Shown in pieces: positions 44,308 to 51,880 of a stretch of 64,000 bases of DNA. This stretch comes from Burkholderiales bacterium. Its GTDB lineage: Bacteria; Pseudomonadota; Gammaproteobacteria; Burkholderiales; Burkholderiaceae. The stretch lies in NCBI GenBank assembly GCA_026225235.1, contig JAMFSK010000114.1, positions 1 through 64,000 of the forward strand. Reading direction: 5' to 3'. How positions within the stretch are numbered: the stretch's first letter is position 1; each line of letters starts with the position of its first letter. The position numbers and the translations under genes were made by a program. A model generated the notes under the pieces. The model was not told the DNA's origin. It saw only the letters and a program-made list of their open reading frames with translations, and made no database searches.

Positions 44308-44418
44308 GATTCTTTGCCTGTTCAAGAAGTATGAACACGACAAAATCATGAACAGATTACACACCTTGTTCAAGGAAATTCCGCGTTCATTAAGTATGAA
44401 CACTAGAAAAAATTGAAC
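44302..44418. promoter_or_regulatory. Array of eight GTTCA/TGAAC half-sites upstream of the AbiEi-like gene
   Basis: Half-sites start at 44302, 44320, 44332, 44349, 44368, 44385, 44397 and 44414. Two pairs form GTTCA-N7-TGAAC (44320-44336 and 44385-44401), both with AAGTA before the second arm, with centres 65 bp apart. About 0.2 half-sites would be expected by chance in this length. The array covers the promoter region and reaches the start codon at 44307. AbiEi proteins are known to bind inverted repeats and repress their own genes, so autoregulation by the neighbouring gene product is a reasonable inference. Confidence 0.6.
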
Positions 44419-44469
44419 AACGGATTCTTTGACTTGCGGCCCCGGAAGGCTCGCCGTCAGCCGCGCGGC

Positions 44470-45309
44470 TCAGTGCGAAAGTGCACTCTCGAGTCGGGTT
44501 ACCGCCTCGATCAGGCGCGGACGGACTTCTTCAAGCAGGAATTCTTTCGAGAGATTGAAGGACGGGCCACCGACATTGATCGCCATGATCGGCAGTTCGC
44601 CACCAGGCTGAAATGCCCGGGCGATGCCATTGACGTCTTTCTGCCAGTCGCCGAACGAGCACGCGACGCCCAGGGTACGGTAGTCGTTGACGGCCTGCTC
44701 GATGCCCCGCCGCACGCCGGGCCACGCCACGTGATCGAGTTCGCGAACCTGCTCCATGAAATCGAGCCGTTCGGCTTCGGAAACCGCGGCGAGCCAGGCG
44801 CGGCCGATCGCCGACGTGGCCACCGGAATGCGTGAACCGACATCGAGAGTCAGCGTCAAAGCCACAGAGCCATGGCAGTTCTCCACATAGATCATCGACA
44901 GCCGGTCGCGCGTACCGAGCGAAACCGTCGCGCGCGAGAGGTCGGCCAGCTCCTGCATCATCGGACGCGCGAGCTTGCGGACATCCAGGCGCGCCAGCAT
45001 CGCACTGCCGATCGCCAGCGAAGCGGTGCCGAGGCGATATTTGCCGCTTTCCTTGAGATGAATCAGGTAGCCCAGCTTGGTCAGCGTCAGAGTCAGACGC
45101 GAGACAGTCGATTTGGGAAGCTTGCAGCGCAGCGCAATTTCCTGGTTGCTCAGGGCCTTGTCGCCCGAACGAAAACAGGCAAGCACTTCAAGGCCGCGCG
45201 CAAGCGCGGTCACGAAATGGCGGTCTTCCTTCTGCGGCTTCGGCCCGGCCGCCGGCTTGGAGGTCGGGTCGTCGTTCGGGGCGTCGTGGTCGTGATCGAG
45301 TGCGCTCAA
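44470..45309 (-). CDS. IclR-family transcriptional regulator
   Basis: This 279-residue regulator has an N-terminal winged helix (about residues 33-93, with NQEIALRCKLPKSTVSRLTLTLTKLGYL) and a C-terminal GAF-like effector domain (GRAWLAAVSEAERL, INVGGPSF). An acidic N-terminal tail precedes them. No ATG is suitably placed. The TTG at 45309 gives the full domain and lies about 34 bases after the predicted transcription start from the TATAAT at 45350-45355. IclR proteins regulate aromatic or organic-acid catabolism. The nearest candidate targets are its neighbours, but none is clearly linked. Confidence 0.88.
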   Translation of the reverse strand: MSALDHDHDAPNDDPTSKPAAGPKPQKEDRHFVTALARGLEVLACFRSGDKALSNQEIALRCKLPKSTVSRLTLTLTKLGYLIHLKESGKYRLGTASLAIGSAMLARLDVRKLARPMMQELADLSRATVSLGTRDRLSMIYVENCHGSVALTLTLDVGSRIPVATSAIGRAWLAAVSEAERLDFMEQVRELDHVAWPGVRRGIEQAVNDYRTLGVACSFGDWQKDVNGIARAFQPGGELPIMAINVGGPSFNLSKEFLLEEVRPRLIEAVTRLESALSH

Positions 45310-45349
45310 AATGAAACGTGCCCCTCAAGCGTGGGAATAGTGTCGGGGA

Positions 45350-45378
45350 ATTATATTCTCGAAAGTAGATTGCACATG
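45350..45378 (-). promoter_or_regulatory. Promoter-like TATAAT upstream of the IclR gene
   Basis: On the minus strand a perfect -10 hexamer TATAAT occupies 45355-45350, 40 bases upstream of the TTG start. The -35 region is weak, with no TTGACA-like hexamer at 17 bp, so an activator or extended contacts may be needed. The surrounding bases are AT-rich compared with the coding regions. Confidence 0.4.
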
Positions 45379-45457
45379 GGCTTCAGACAGTCCTGCGGCA
45401 AGTGCGCCGCGAGCTTGCGACAGCACTTGCCACTTTACAGATTCCCGTGCTTGCGCC

Positions 45458-46327
45458 TTATTGCTCGACAGGCGCAACCAGACCCTTGAGCACGGTTTCG
45501 AGCGACACCGTCCCTTTGCGGGTGCCATTCGCACCGCCCTCGAAATCGATCCACCCTTCATTAAAACCATCGACCATACGAATCCGATGCTTCGGGTTCT
45601 TCATGCCTTGCGAAAGGAACAACCCTTCCCAGGTGTCACGCGGCACGGCATGCGCCGTGACATCGCGCCCCAGCAGGCCGGCGAGTGAAGCAGCGATATC
45701 CACGGGCGAGACACGATAGGGGCCTTCAAGTTCGACGATCCGATGACCCTGCCAGTCCTCCGTAAGCAACTCAGCGGCCACGCGGCCCACATCGGCGGTG
45801 GCCACCATCGGGATGCGGCGATCGAGCGGTTGCAGAAAGCTCGCGATCTCGCCGCCGGTCCGCGCAGGTTCGATGTCCCATGCCGCATTTTCCATAAACC
45901 AGCCCGCACGAAGGAACGCGACAGGCATCGGCAAGGTGCCGAGTGCTTGCTCCATCAAAGCGAGCTGGCTCAGCAAATTGGTCTGCTCTGCCTGTGCACC
46001 AATGGTTGATAGCAAGACCACTTTGCCCGGCATGGCCGCTTCGATCGCTTCGCGTACGACGGCGATCACGCGCCGCGACTCGGGAAAACCATCGGTCGGA
46101 TCGAAGTTGGGCGGCAACAAGATGAACACACCCTCCGTGCCTTCAAAAGCGCGAGTTAAGGCAGCGACGTCATCCATCGCGGCGAGCGCAACATCACAAC
46201 CCTGCTCAGCCCATTTGGCGCCCTTCGCCGCATCCCGCACCACAGCGCGTACCGAGTGACCTTGCGCGAGCAGTGAACGCGCCACGACTCCACCGACCTG
46301 CCCTGTGATTCCGGTAATTGCGTACAT
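45458..46327 (-). CDS. NmrA-like NAD(P)H-binding reductase
   Basis: This 289-residue atypical short-chain dehydrogenase of the NmrA/QOR2 group has an N-terminal Rossmann motif ITGITGQVGG (residues 4-13). VFILLPPNFDPTDG and STIGAQAEQTNLL follow in the usual places. The Tyr/Lys catalytic pair of classical SDRs is not evident. AGGAG lies seven bases before the ATG. Relatives reduce quinones or act as redox-sensing regulators. A perfect palindrome at 46411-46427 and a pair of direct repeats lie upstream, suggesting a dedicated regulator. Confidence 0.85.
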   Translation of the reverse strand: MYAITGITGQVGGVVARSLLAQGHSVRAVVRDAAKGAKWAEQGCDVALAAMDDVAALTRAFEGTEGVFILLPPNFDPTDGFPESRRVIAVVREAIEAAMPGKVVLLSTIGAQAEQTNLLSQLALMEQALGTLPMPVAFLRAGWFMENAAWDIEPARTGGEIASFLQPLDRRIPMVATADVGRVAAELLTEDWQGHRIVELEGPYRVSPVDIAASLAGLLGRDVTAHAVPRDTWEGLFLSQGMKNPKHRIRMVDGFNEGWIDFEGGANGTRKGTVSLETVLKGLVAPVEQ

Positions 46328-46410
46328 CTGGATTCTCCTGTTCCGTTGCGACGTGTCGTCGCGGTGGTTTCATTGTCGGTGTTCCGATTTCATTTCTCCA
46401 TATCATGGCG

Positions 46411-46427
46411 GTCATTTGTTAAATGAC
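46411..46427. promoter_or_regulatory. 17-bp perfect palindrome upstream of the NmrA-like gene
   Basis: GTCATTT-gtt-AAATGAC is a perfect 7-bp inverted repeat with a 3-base centre, 84 bp before the start codon. It has the look of an operator for a small dimeric regulator. No regulator gene is adjacent except the LysR gene 1.1 kb away and the IclR gene downstream. Confidence 0.5.
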
Positions 46428-46439
46428 AGATCGGCATGA

Positions 46440-46471
46440 ATTAGGCGAATCGCGCTGTTGATTAAGCGAAT
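46440..46471. repeat. 11-bp direct repeats spaced two helical turns
   Basis: ATTAGGCGAAT (46440-46450) and ATTAAGCGAAT (46461-46471) differ at one base and start 21 bp apart, two turns of the helix. They lie just upstream of the palindrome at 46411. This spacing suits cooperative binding of a regulator on one face of the DNA. Confidence 0.4.
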
Positions 46472-46553
46472 GACCCGGGATCGAATGTAATGAGTGGATT
46501 GCATCGGACGCAGGGTGTCGACGTTCGACACAGATCTGCGTCCGGCAAGCGCC

Positions 46554-47327
46554 CTAGGCCGGCAGTGCGATGCCCGAAAACTTCTCGCAGGCTTCAATCA
46601 GCCGGTCTTGCACTGTCGCGTCGTGGACCGCCGGATGGGTCTCGCGCGGACGCATATGGTAGAAATAGCCACCCGTCACACACGCCCGTGCGTCGTCGCT
46701 CGTGGCGAGCCAGACCTGCGTAGCGGGCGCCTGCGCAAGGTCGTCGGGTGCGCTCGCACCGCCCATTTTCGTGGCCACCCAGCCCGGTTCGAGTGCGTTA
46801 GAAAGGACTTCAGGCCAGCGACGCGCGATCGCCGACGCAAGCAAGGCGTCGTGAAATTTCGAGTCCGAATAGGCGGCCGTTCCCTCCCAGGGACGGAAGT
46901 CCCAGTTCAGATCCTCAAGCGATGCATCGCCGCCGCGATGCAGAGCCGAGCTCAGGTAGACGAGCCGTTTCGGCTTCGCGATCAGCGCGGTCAGGATGTA
47001 GGGTGCAAGCGTATTGACAGCGAACACATGAGAGAGGCCATCGACGGTTTCGATTCGTCGCGGCTCGACATAGCCCACTGCGGCATTGTGAATCACAGCG
47101 TCGAAGTGGCCGAGGCGATTCACCTGCTCCGCCACCTCGCGTGCCGCCGCGATGCTCGACAGGTCACCATGAACAGCGGCCTCCGCGCCCGGTACTGCAT
47201 CGAGCGCTTCGCTCGATCGCGTTTCGTTGCGACCGTGCACTACCACTTGATGGCCGCCCTTGACGAGCAGGCGCGCCGCCATCTGGCCAAGACCATCCGC
47301 CGAGCCGGTTATGAAGATGCGAGACAT
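46554..47327 (-). CDS. SDR-family oxidoreductase divergent from LysR
   Basis: This 257-residue SDR has FITGSADGLGQMAARLL at the N-terminus (TGSADGLG), a NAAVGY motif in place of NNAG, and a late YSDSKFHDALLASAIA carrying the catalytic Tyr/Lys. AGGAG lies five bases before the ATG at 47327. It is divergent from a LysR gene across 230 bp, the usual arrangement for a LysR-controlled enzyme. The role of such SDRs is often detoxification of electrophiles or quinones. Substrate unknown. Confidence 0.88.
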   Translation of the reverse strand: MSRIFITGSADGLGQMAARLLVKGGHQVVVHGRNETRSSEALDAVPGAEAAVHGDLSSIAAAREVAEQVNRLGHFDAVIHNAAVGYVEPRRIETVDGLSHVFAVNTLAPYILTALIAKPKRLVYLSSALHRGGDASLEDLNWDFRPWEGTAAYSDSKFHDALLASAIARRWPEVLSNALEPGWVATKMGGASAPDDLAQAPATQVWLATSDDARACVTGGYFYHMRPRETHPAVHDATVQDRLIEACEKFSGIALPA

Positions 47328-47383
47328 GATCTCTCCTCGTTTTGATTGCTGGGTTTCAGTGAAAACATCATATCGAGCACGCC

Positions 47384-47402
47384 CTGTCACGTGAACCGAC
47401 AG
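47384..47402. promoter_or_regulatory. Inverted repeat in the LysR/SDR divergent region
   Basis: CTGTC (47384-47388) and GACAG (47398-47402) are separated by nine bases. The repeat contains a T-N11-A motif, the shape recognised by LysR regulators. It lies between the divergent SDR and LysR genes, 57 bp from the SDR start. A second partial GTCA/TGAC pair follows close by. Confidence 0.35.
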
Positions 47403-47557
47403 CGTGTCATAACAGCGGTGACGAAAAATCGCGCAAAGGCAGGCGCAGCGAGTGAATTCATCGTCGGTTTGCGCTTGCCGTGCTGCAATCTTCGTCCGCC
47501 CCTACCCCATTTCGCGTTAGCATGAATGCTCCTTGAAAGATGACATGGGAACGTACG

Positions 47558-48490
47558 ATGTCGTTCGACGAACGAATACTCAACGGCATGAGCGTGCTCT
47601 CGGCAGTCGTCGACAGCGGCAGTTTTGCAGGCGCGGGCGAGTTGCTCGACATGACGCAGTCCGGCGTGAGTCGTTCGATCGCGCGTCTTGAAGCGCGACT
47701 CGGCATCCGCCTGCTCGATCGCACGACGCGCTCGGTGACCCTGACCGACGAAGGCCGGCGTTTCTACGAACAAGTCGTGCCTCTGCTTGCGGGACTCGAG
47801 GAAGCGGCCGCCTCGGCGGCCGAAGGTGCGACCGTGGTACGTGGGCGCCTGCGCGTCAACGTCGACCCGTTTTTCTCCCGGCTGGTGTTGGGGCCGCGGC
47901 TGGGAAGCTTCGTTGAAAATCATCCCGATCTGCAACTCGAACTTGTGACGCGAGAGCAGATCGGCGATATGGTCGCCGACGGTTTCGATCTCGCTGTGCG
48001 CTTTGGGCATCCGCGCCCGTCAACGCTGGTCGCTCGCAAGCTGCTTGACACGCGAATCATCACGGTGGCGTCGCCCGCTTATCTGAAGAAGCAAGGGCGC
48101 CCGAGCGACCCCGGCGAGCTCGACAGCGACACGCATCGTTGTATCCAGTTTCGCGACCCGCAAAGCGGGCATCCGTTTCCATGGGAATTCCATCGAGGTC
48201 GGAAAAAACGGACCGTCGCGACGCGCGGCCAACTGACGGTCAACGATGTCGGCACCATGCACGGCGTCTGCCTTGCGGGGCATGGCATCGCCCAGGTCAT
48301 GGCCCTGGGGGTCGAACAATTGATTGCCGACGGTCGACTGGTCGACCTGTTCCCCGACTGGCCCGATGAGCACTTCCCCCTCTACGCGCTCTATCCGTCG
48401 CGCCATCACCAGGCTGCGAAGGTGCGTGCTTTCCTCGACTTTATTGTCTCGCTCAGCGCTACCCCGGAACATGACAAACGAGCACGGTGA
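47558..48490 (+). CDS. LysR-family transcriptional regulator
   Basis: This 310-residue LysR-type regulator has an N-terminal winged helix (residues about 6-65: FAGAGELLDMTQSGVSRSIARLEARLGIRLLDRTTRSVTLT). A linker helix and a periplasmic-binding-protein-like effector domain (residues about 90-300) follow. The start at 47558 gives the family N-terminus MSFDERILNG. An ATG at 47540 is possible. It belongs to the LysR group with short 300-310 residue members, often controlling a divergent reductase. The divergent SDR at 46554 is the likely target. Confidence 0.9.
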   Translation: MSFDERILNGMSVLSAVVDSGSFAGAGELLDMTQSGVSRSIARLEARLGIRLLDRTTRSVTLTDEGRRFYEQVVPLLAGLEEAAASAAEGATVVRGRLRVNVDPFFSRLVLGPRLGSFVENHPDLQLELVTREQIGDMVADGFDLAVRFGHPRPSTLVARKLLDTRIITVASPAYLKKQGRPSDPGELDSDTHRCIQFRDPQSGHPFPWEFHRGRKKRTVATRGQLTVNDVGTMHGVCLAGHGIAQVMALGVEQLIADGRLVDLFPDWPDEHFPLYALYPSRHHQAAKVRAFLDFIVSLSATPEHDKRAR

Positions 48491-48580
48491 AGCCGAGCAT
48501 TGTCATTCGGGCAGATCCATTCGACAATTGGGCCCATAGGAGGCCGCACGAGCGACCCACCATTCAGGAGACAAAACCCG

Positions 48581-49909
48581 ATGGATCCCGATACAAACGC
48601 TGGCCTCAATCACGCTGCTTTCGCCGAACAGGAAGTCGCCAATGTGCCGGAGTTCCACCACAGCCGCCCTCGCAAGATCGAGCATGTTGGCGTGATTGGC
48701 GGCGGCACGATGGGCGCGGGCATCGCAGTGGCCTTGCTCGATGCAGGACTGCCGGTCACGATGATCGAGCGCGACGAGCCGAGCCTCGCGCGCGGCAAGG
48801 CCCATATCGAAGCCGTCTACAATCGCCTGATCGCCAAAGGCCGCATGAGCTCTGACGAAAAAACGGCGATCCTCTCGCGCTGGCAGGGCAGCACCTGTTA
48901 TGCAGACTTGGGCAAAGCCGATCTTGTGATCGAAGCCGTGTTCGAAGAAATCAGCGTCAAACATGCGGTGTTCGCCGAACTCGACCTGGTGTGCAAGCTC
49001 GGCGCGGTGCTCGCCACCAATACCTCTTACCTCGATATCGATACGATCGCGGCCGCGACTTCACGCCCCGGGGATGTCATCGGGCTGCATTTCTTCTCGC
49101 CCGCGAACATCATGAAGTTGCTGGAAATCGTCGTGCCCGCGAAGGTCGCGCCCGATGTCGTGGCCACCGCGTTTGAACTCGCCAAGAAACTCGGCAAGGT
49201 CGCGGTGCGTGCCGGCGTGTGCGATGGCTTTATCGGCAACCGGATTCTCGCGGCCTATCGCGCGGCGGCCGACCACATGATGGAAGACGGCGCCTCGCCC
49301 TATCAGATCGACCGCGCAGCGCGCGCCTTCGGCTATCCGATGGGCCCTTACGAGGTGTCGGATCTCGCAGGAGGCGACATCGGCTGGGCCACGCGCAAAC
49401 GCCGCGCCGCGACACGCGATCCGCGTGCGCGATACGTACAGATCGGTGATCGTCTATGTGAGCGTGGCTGGTTCGGCCAGAAGACCGGTCGAGGCTACTA
49501 TCGCTATGCGCCCGGCTCGCGCGCCGGCACACCGGACCCCGAAGTCGAGGCAATCATCGATGCCGAGCGTCAACGTGCCGGCATCACGCCGCGTACGTTC
49601 ACCGACGACGAAATCATGCGGCGCTATCTCGCGGCGATGATCAATGAAGGCGCCAATGTCCTTCACGAGGGCGTCGCCTTGCGCCCGCTCGATATCGACG
49701 TGACCTTTCTGCACGGTTATGGCTTTCCACGCGCACGGGGTGGCCCGATGAACTACGCCGACACAGTCGGGCTCGAGAACATGCTCGCCGATATCCGCAC
49801 CTATGCGCGCGATAACCCGTTGTTCTGGCGCCCTTCCCCGCTGCTGGTCGAGCTTGTCGAACGTGGTGAAAATTTTGCAAGCCTTAACGAGGCCGCCCGG
49901 CAACACTGA
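48581..49909 (+). CDS. 3-hydroxyacyl-CoA dehydrogenase lacking the crotonase half
   Basis: This 442-residue NAD-dependent 3-hydroxyacyl-CoA dehydrogenase corresponds to the second half of FadB-type multifunctional enzymes. The NAD motif VIGGGTMGAGIA is at residues 38-49. Catalytic His and Asn regions appear in GLHFFSPANIMKLLEIV. Two C-terminal helical domains contain AFGYPMGPYEVSDLAGGDIG and LHGYGFPRARGGPM. The opening NHAAFAEQEVAN resembles the linker that joins crotonase and dehydrogenase in the fused enzymes. AGGAG lies ten bases before the ATG. A thiolase gene follows after 36 bp. Confidence 0.9.
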   Translation: MDPDTNAGLNHAAFAEQEVANVPEFHHSRPRKIEHVGVIGGGTMGAGIAVALLDAGLPVTMIERDEPSLARGKAHIEAVYNRLIAKGRMSSDEKTAILSRWQGSTCYADLGKADLVIEAVFEEISVKHAVFAELDLVCKLGAVLATNTSYLDIDTIAAATSRPGDVIGLHFFSPANIMKLLEIVVPAKVAPDVVATAFELAKKLGKVAVRAGVCDGFIGNRILAAYRAAADHMMEDGASPYQIDRAARAFGYPMGPYEVSDLAGGDIGWATRKRRAATRDPRARYVQIGDRLCERGWFGQKTGRGYYRYAPGSRAGTPDPEVEAIIDAERQRAGITPRTFTDDEIMRRYLAAMINEGANVLHEGVALRPLDIDVTFLHGYGFPRARGGPMNYADTVGLENMLADIRTYARDNPLFWRPSPLLVELVERGENFASLNEAARQH

Positions 49910-49945
49910 ATGCCGAGCACCCAATAAAACCCTAGGAGACACCCT

Positions 49946-51127
49946 ATGCGCGAAGCCGTAATCGTTTCGACTGCCCGTACCCCTTTGACCAAGTCTCACC
50001 GAGGCGAGCTCAACATCACGCCAGGCCCGACGCTCGCTGCATTTGCCGTGCGTGCTGCGGTCGAGCGGGCCGGTATCGACCCTGTCTTGATTGAAGATGC
50101 CATCCTCGGCTGCGGTTATCCCGAAGGCACGACCGGCCGCAACATCGCGCGCCAGGCGGTGATTCGTGCGGGCTTGCCGATCACGATCGCCGGCGCCACG
50201 GTCAACCGCTTCTGCGCCTCGGGCTTGCAGGCGATCGCCATCGGCGCAGGCCGCATCGTCGTGGATGGTGCACCAGCCATGATTGCGGGCGGCGTTGAAA
50301 GCATCTCCGCGATCCGCACGCGCGAAGATGGCCAGAATGGTCTCGACCCGTGGATCCTCAAACACAAGCCTGAGCTCTACCTCGCCATGATCGACACGGC
50401 CGACATCGTGGCGAAGCGCTACGGCATCAGCCGTGAAGCGCAGGACCGCTTCTCTGTCGAAAGCCAGCGCAAGACCGCGGAAGCGCAGGCAGCAGGTCGC
50501 TATCTGGAGGAAATCGTGCCGATCACGACGACCATGGCCGTCACCGATAAGGAAACAGGTGCGGTCAGCGAACGTGAAGTCACCATCGGAGTTGACACCT
50601 GTAACCGGGCCGGCACGACCTATGAGGCGCTCGCGAAACTCGCCCCCGTCATGGGGCCGGACAATTTCGTGACCGCCGGCAACGCCTCCCAGCTATCGGA
50701 CGGCGCATCGGCCTGCGTCATGATGGAAGCGAAGGAAGCAGAACGCGCGAACCTCACGCCGCTCGGCGCATTTCGTGGCTTTGCGGTTGCTGGATGCGAA
50801 CCCGATGAAATGGGTATTGGGCCGGTATTCGCCGTGCCGAAGCTGCTCGCACGCCATGGGCTGAAGGTCGATGACATCGGTCTGTGGGAGCTCAACGAAG
50901 CATTCGCCTCGCAATCGATCTATTGCCAGCAACGTCTGGGTATTCCCAACGAACGTTTGAATGTGGATGGCGGCGCGATCTCCATCGGCCATCCATTCGG
51001 CATGACGGGCGCGCGTCTCGCGGGCCATGTGTTGATCGAAGGCCGTCGGCGCGGCGTCAAGTATGCCGTGGTGACGATGTGCATCGCAGGCGGCATGGGC
51101 GCCGCGGGGTTATTCGAAATCTACTGA
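49946..51127 (+). CDS. Thiolase (acetyl-CoA acyltransferase)
   Basis: This 393-residue type II thiolase cleaves 3-ketoacyl-CoA or condenses acyl-CoAs. The nucleophilic Cys90 is in [14 protein letters not shown]. His349 is in [16 protein letters not shown], and the second active Cys379 is in [10 protein letters not shown]. All three catalytic residues are present. AGGAG precedes the ATG. With the preceding dehydrogenase it forms a two-gene unit for the last two steps of beta-oxidation. The family favours degradative thiolysis of medium-chain substrates, but the chain length cannot be read. An intrinsic terminator follows. Confidence 0.92.
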   Translation: MREAVIVSTARTPLTKSHRGELNITPGPTLAAFAVRAAVERAGIDPVLIEDAILGCGYPEGTTGRNIARQAVIRAGLPITIAGATVNRFCASGLQAIAIGAGRIVVDGAPAMIAGGVESISAIRTREDGQNGLDPWILKHKPELYLAMIDTADIVAKRYGISREAQDRFSVESQRKTAEAQAAGRYLEEIVPITTTMAVTDKETGAVSEREVTIGVDTCNRAGTTYEALAKLAPVMGPDNFVTAGNASQLSDGASACVMMEAKEAERANLTPLGAFRGFAVAGCEPDEMGIGPVFAVPKLLARHGLKVDDIGLWELNEAFASQSIYCQQRLGIPNERLNVDGGAISIGHPFGMTGARLAGHVLIEGRRRGVKYAVVTMCIAGGMGAAGLFEIY

Positions 51128-51165
51128 ACCAGGCCCACGAGCGTTTCGGGCCAGGTAATTCCTAC

Positions 51166-51198
51166 GGAAACGCCTCGAATCTCAGGGCGTTCCTTTTT
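51166..51198 (+). terminator. Intrinsic terminator after the thiolase gene
   Basis: GGAA-CGCC (51166-51174, one bulged A) pairs with GGCGTTCC (51186-51193), leaving an 11-base loop and followed immediately by TTTTT. It lies 39 bases after the thiolase stop and has the form of a Rho-independent terminator. Confidence 0.6.
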
Positions 51199-51416
51199 AT
51201 CGGCTCGCCCGAGCCGTTGATTCGCAGATCCCAGTGTTAAACAAGCTTTCCAGGAACGCGGCATGGCGAATGCTGTATTTCTACTGCGAAGCCGGCCCTC
51301 GGCCCACTCAACAGGAGAACCCGCAACGACACGAGCAGCCGCCTGACGATGTTCAAGCCGGCATGGCCGGCACTCAGGCAGGAGTCGCCGTGACGTTGCA
51401 GGCTTTAGGGATGCTT

Positions 51417-51776
51417 ATGAGTACCATACTGGTCGTCGACGATGACGTTGATTTTCTGACTGCGCTGCGTGCCCTTCTCGAAAGCGAGCGATACCAGGTC
51501 ATGACCGCCACCAATGGCGCGGGGGCGCTGATTGCGGCCCACGAGCACAAGCCTGAACTCGTGCTTACTGACTGGATGATGCCTGTGATGGACGGTGCTG
51601 AACTGTGCCGGCATATGAAGGACGATCCGGATCTGTGTGATGTTCCGACCGTGTTGTGGAGCGCGGCGGGCGTCCCGGCAGCACTGACCGTCTACTGGGA
51701 AAAAACGTTGCGCAAGCCGGTGCGTTTTACATTGCTGACAGATCTTCTGCGCAATCTGCTCGCCGCGTCTCACTGA
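51417..51776 (+). CDS. Single-domain response regulator
   Basis: This 119-residue CheY-like receiver domain has no output domain. The acidic triad Asp8-Asp10 is present, phospho-acceptor Asp52 is in LTDWMMPVMDG, and Lys is in LRKPVR near residue 100. The ATG at 51417 is six bases after AGGG. An ATG six bases upstream is the alternative. It converges on the large hybrid kinase gene, so the kinase is a natural phospho-donor. Such domains relay or buffer phosphate or act on a partner protein. Confidence 0.88.
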   Translation: MSTILVVDDDVDFLTALRALLESERYQVMTATNGAGALIAAHEHKPELVLTDWMMPVMDGAELCRHMKDDPDLCDVPTVLWSAAGVPAALTVYWEKTLRKPVRFTLLTDLLRNLLAASH

Positions 51777-51830
51777 CGGGCCGCTGAGGGTGACCGGCAC
51801 AATCTCCGTTACAAACAAAAAATTTCCGGC

Positions 51831-51860
51831 AAAAAATCCCCGGCGGGTGCCACCGGGGAT
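51831..51860 (-). terminator. Intrinsic terminator of the hybrid kinase gene
   Basis: ATCCCCGG (51836-51843) and CCGGGGAT (51853-51860) form a perfect 8-bp stem. Read on the minus strand the hairpin is followed by a run of T (A-run 51831-51836 on the plus strand), 21 bases after the kinase stop. On the plus strand there is no T-run, so it serves the kinase only. Confidence 0.75.
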
Positions 51861-51880
51861 ATCCGATGCCCATTCTCCGC

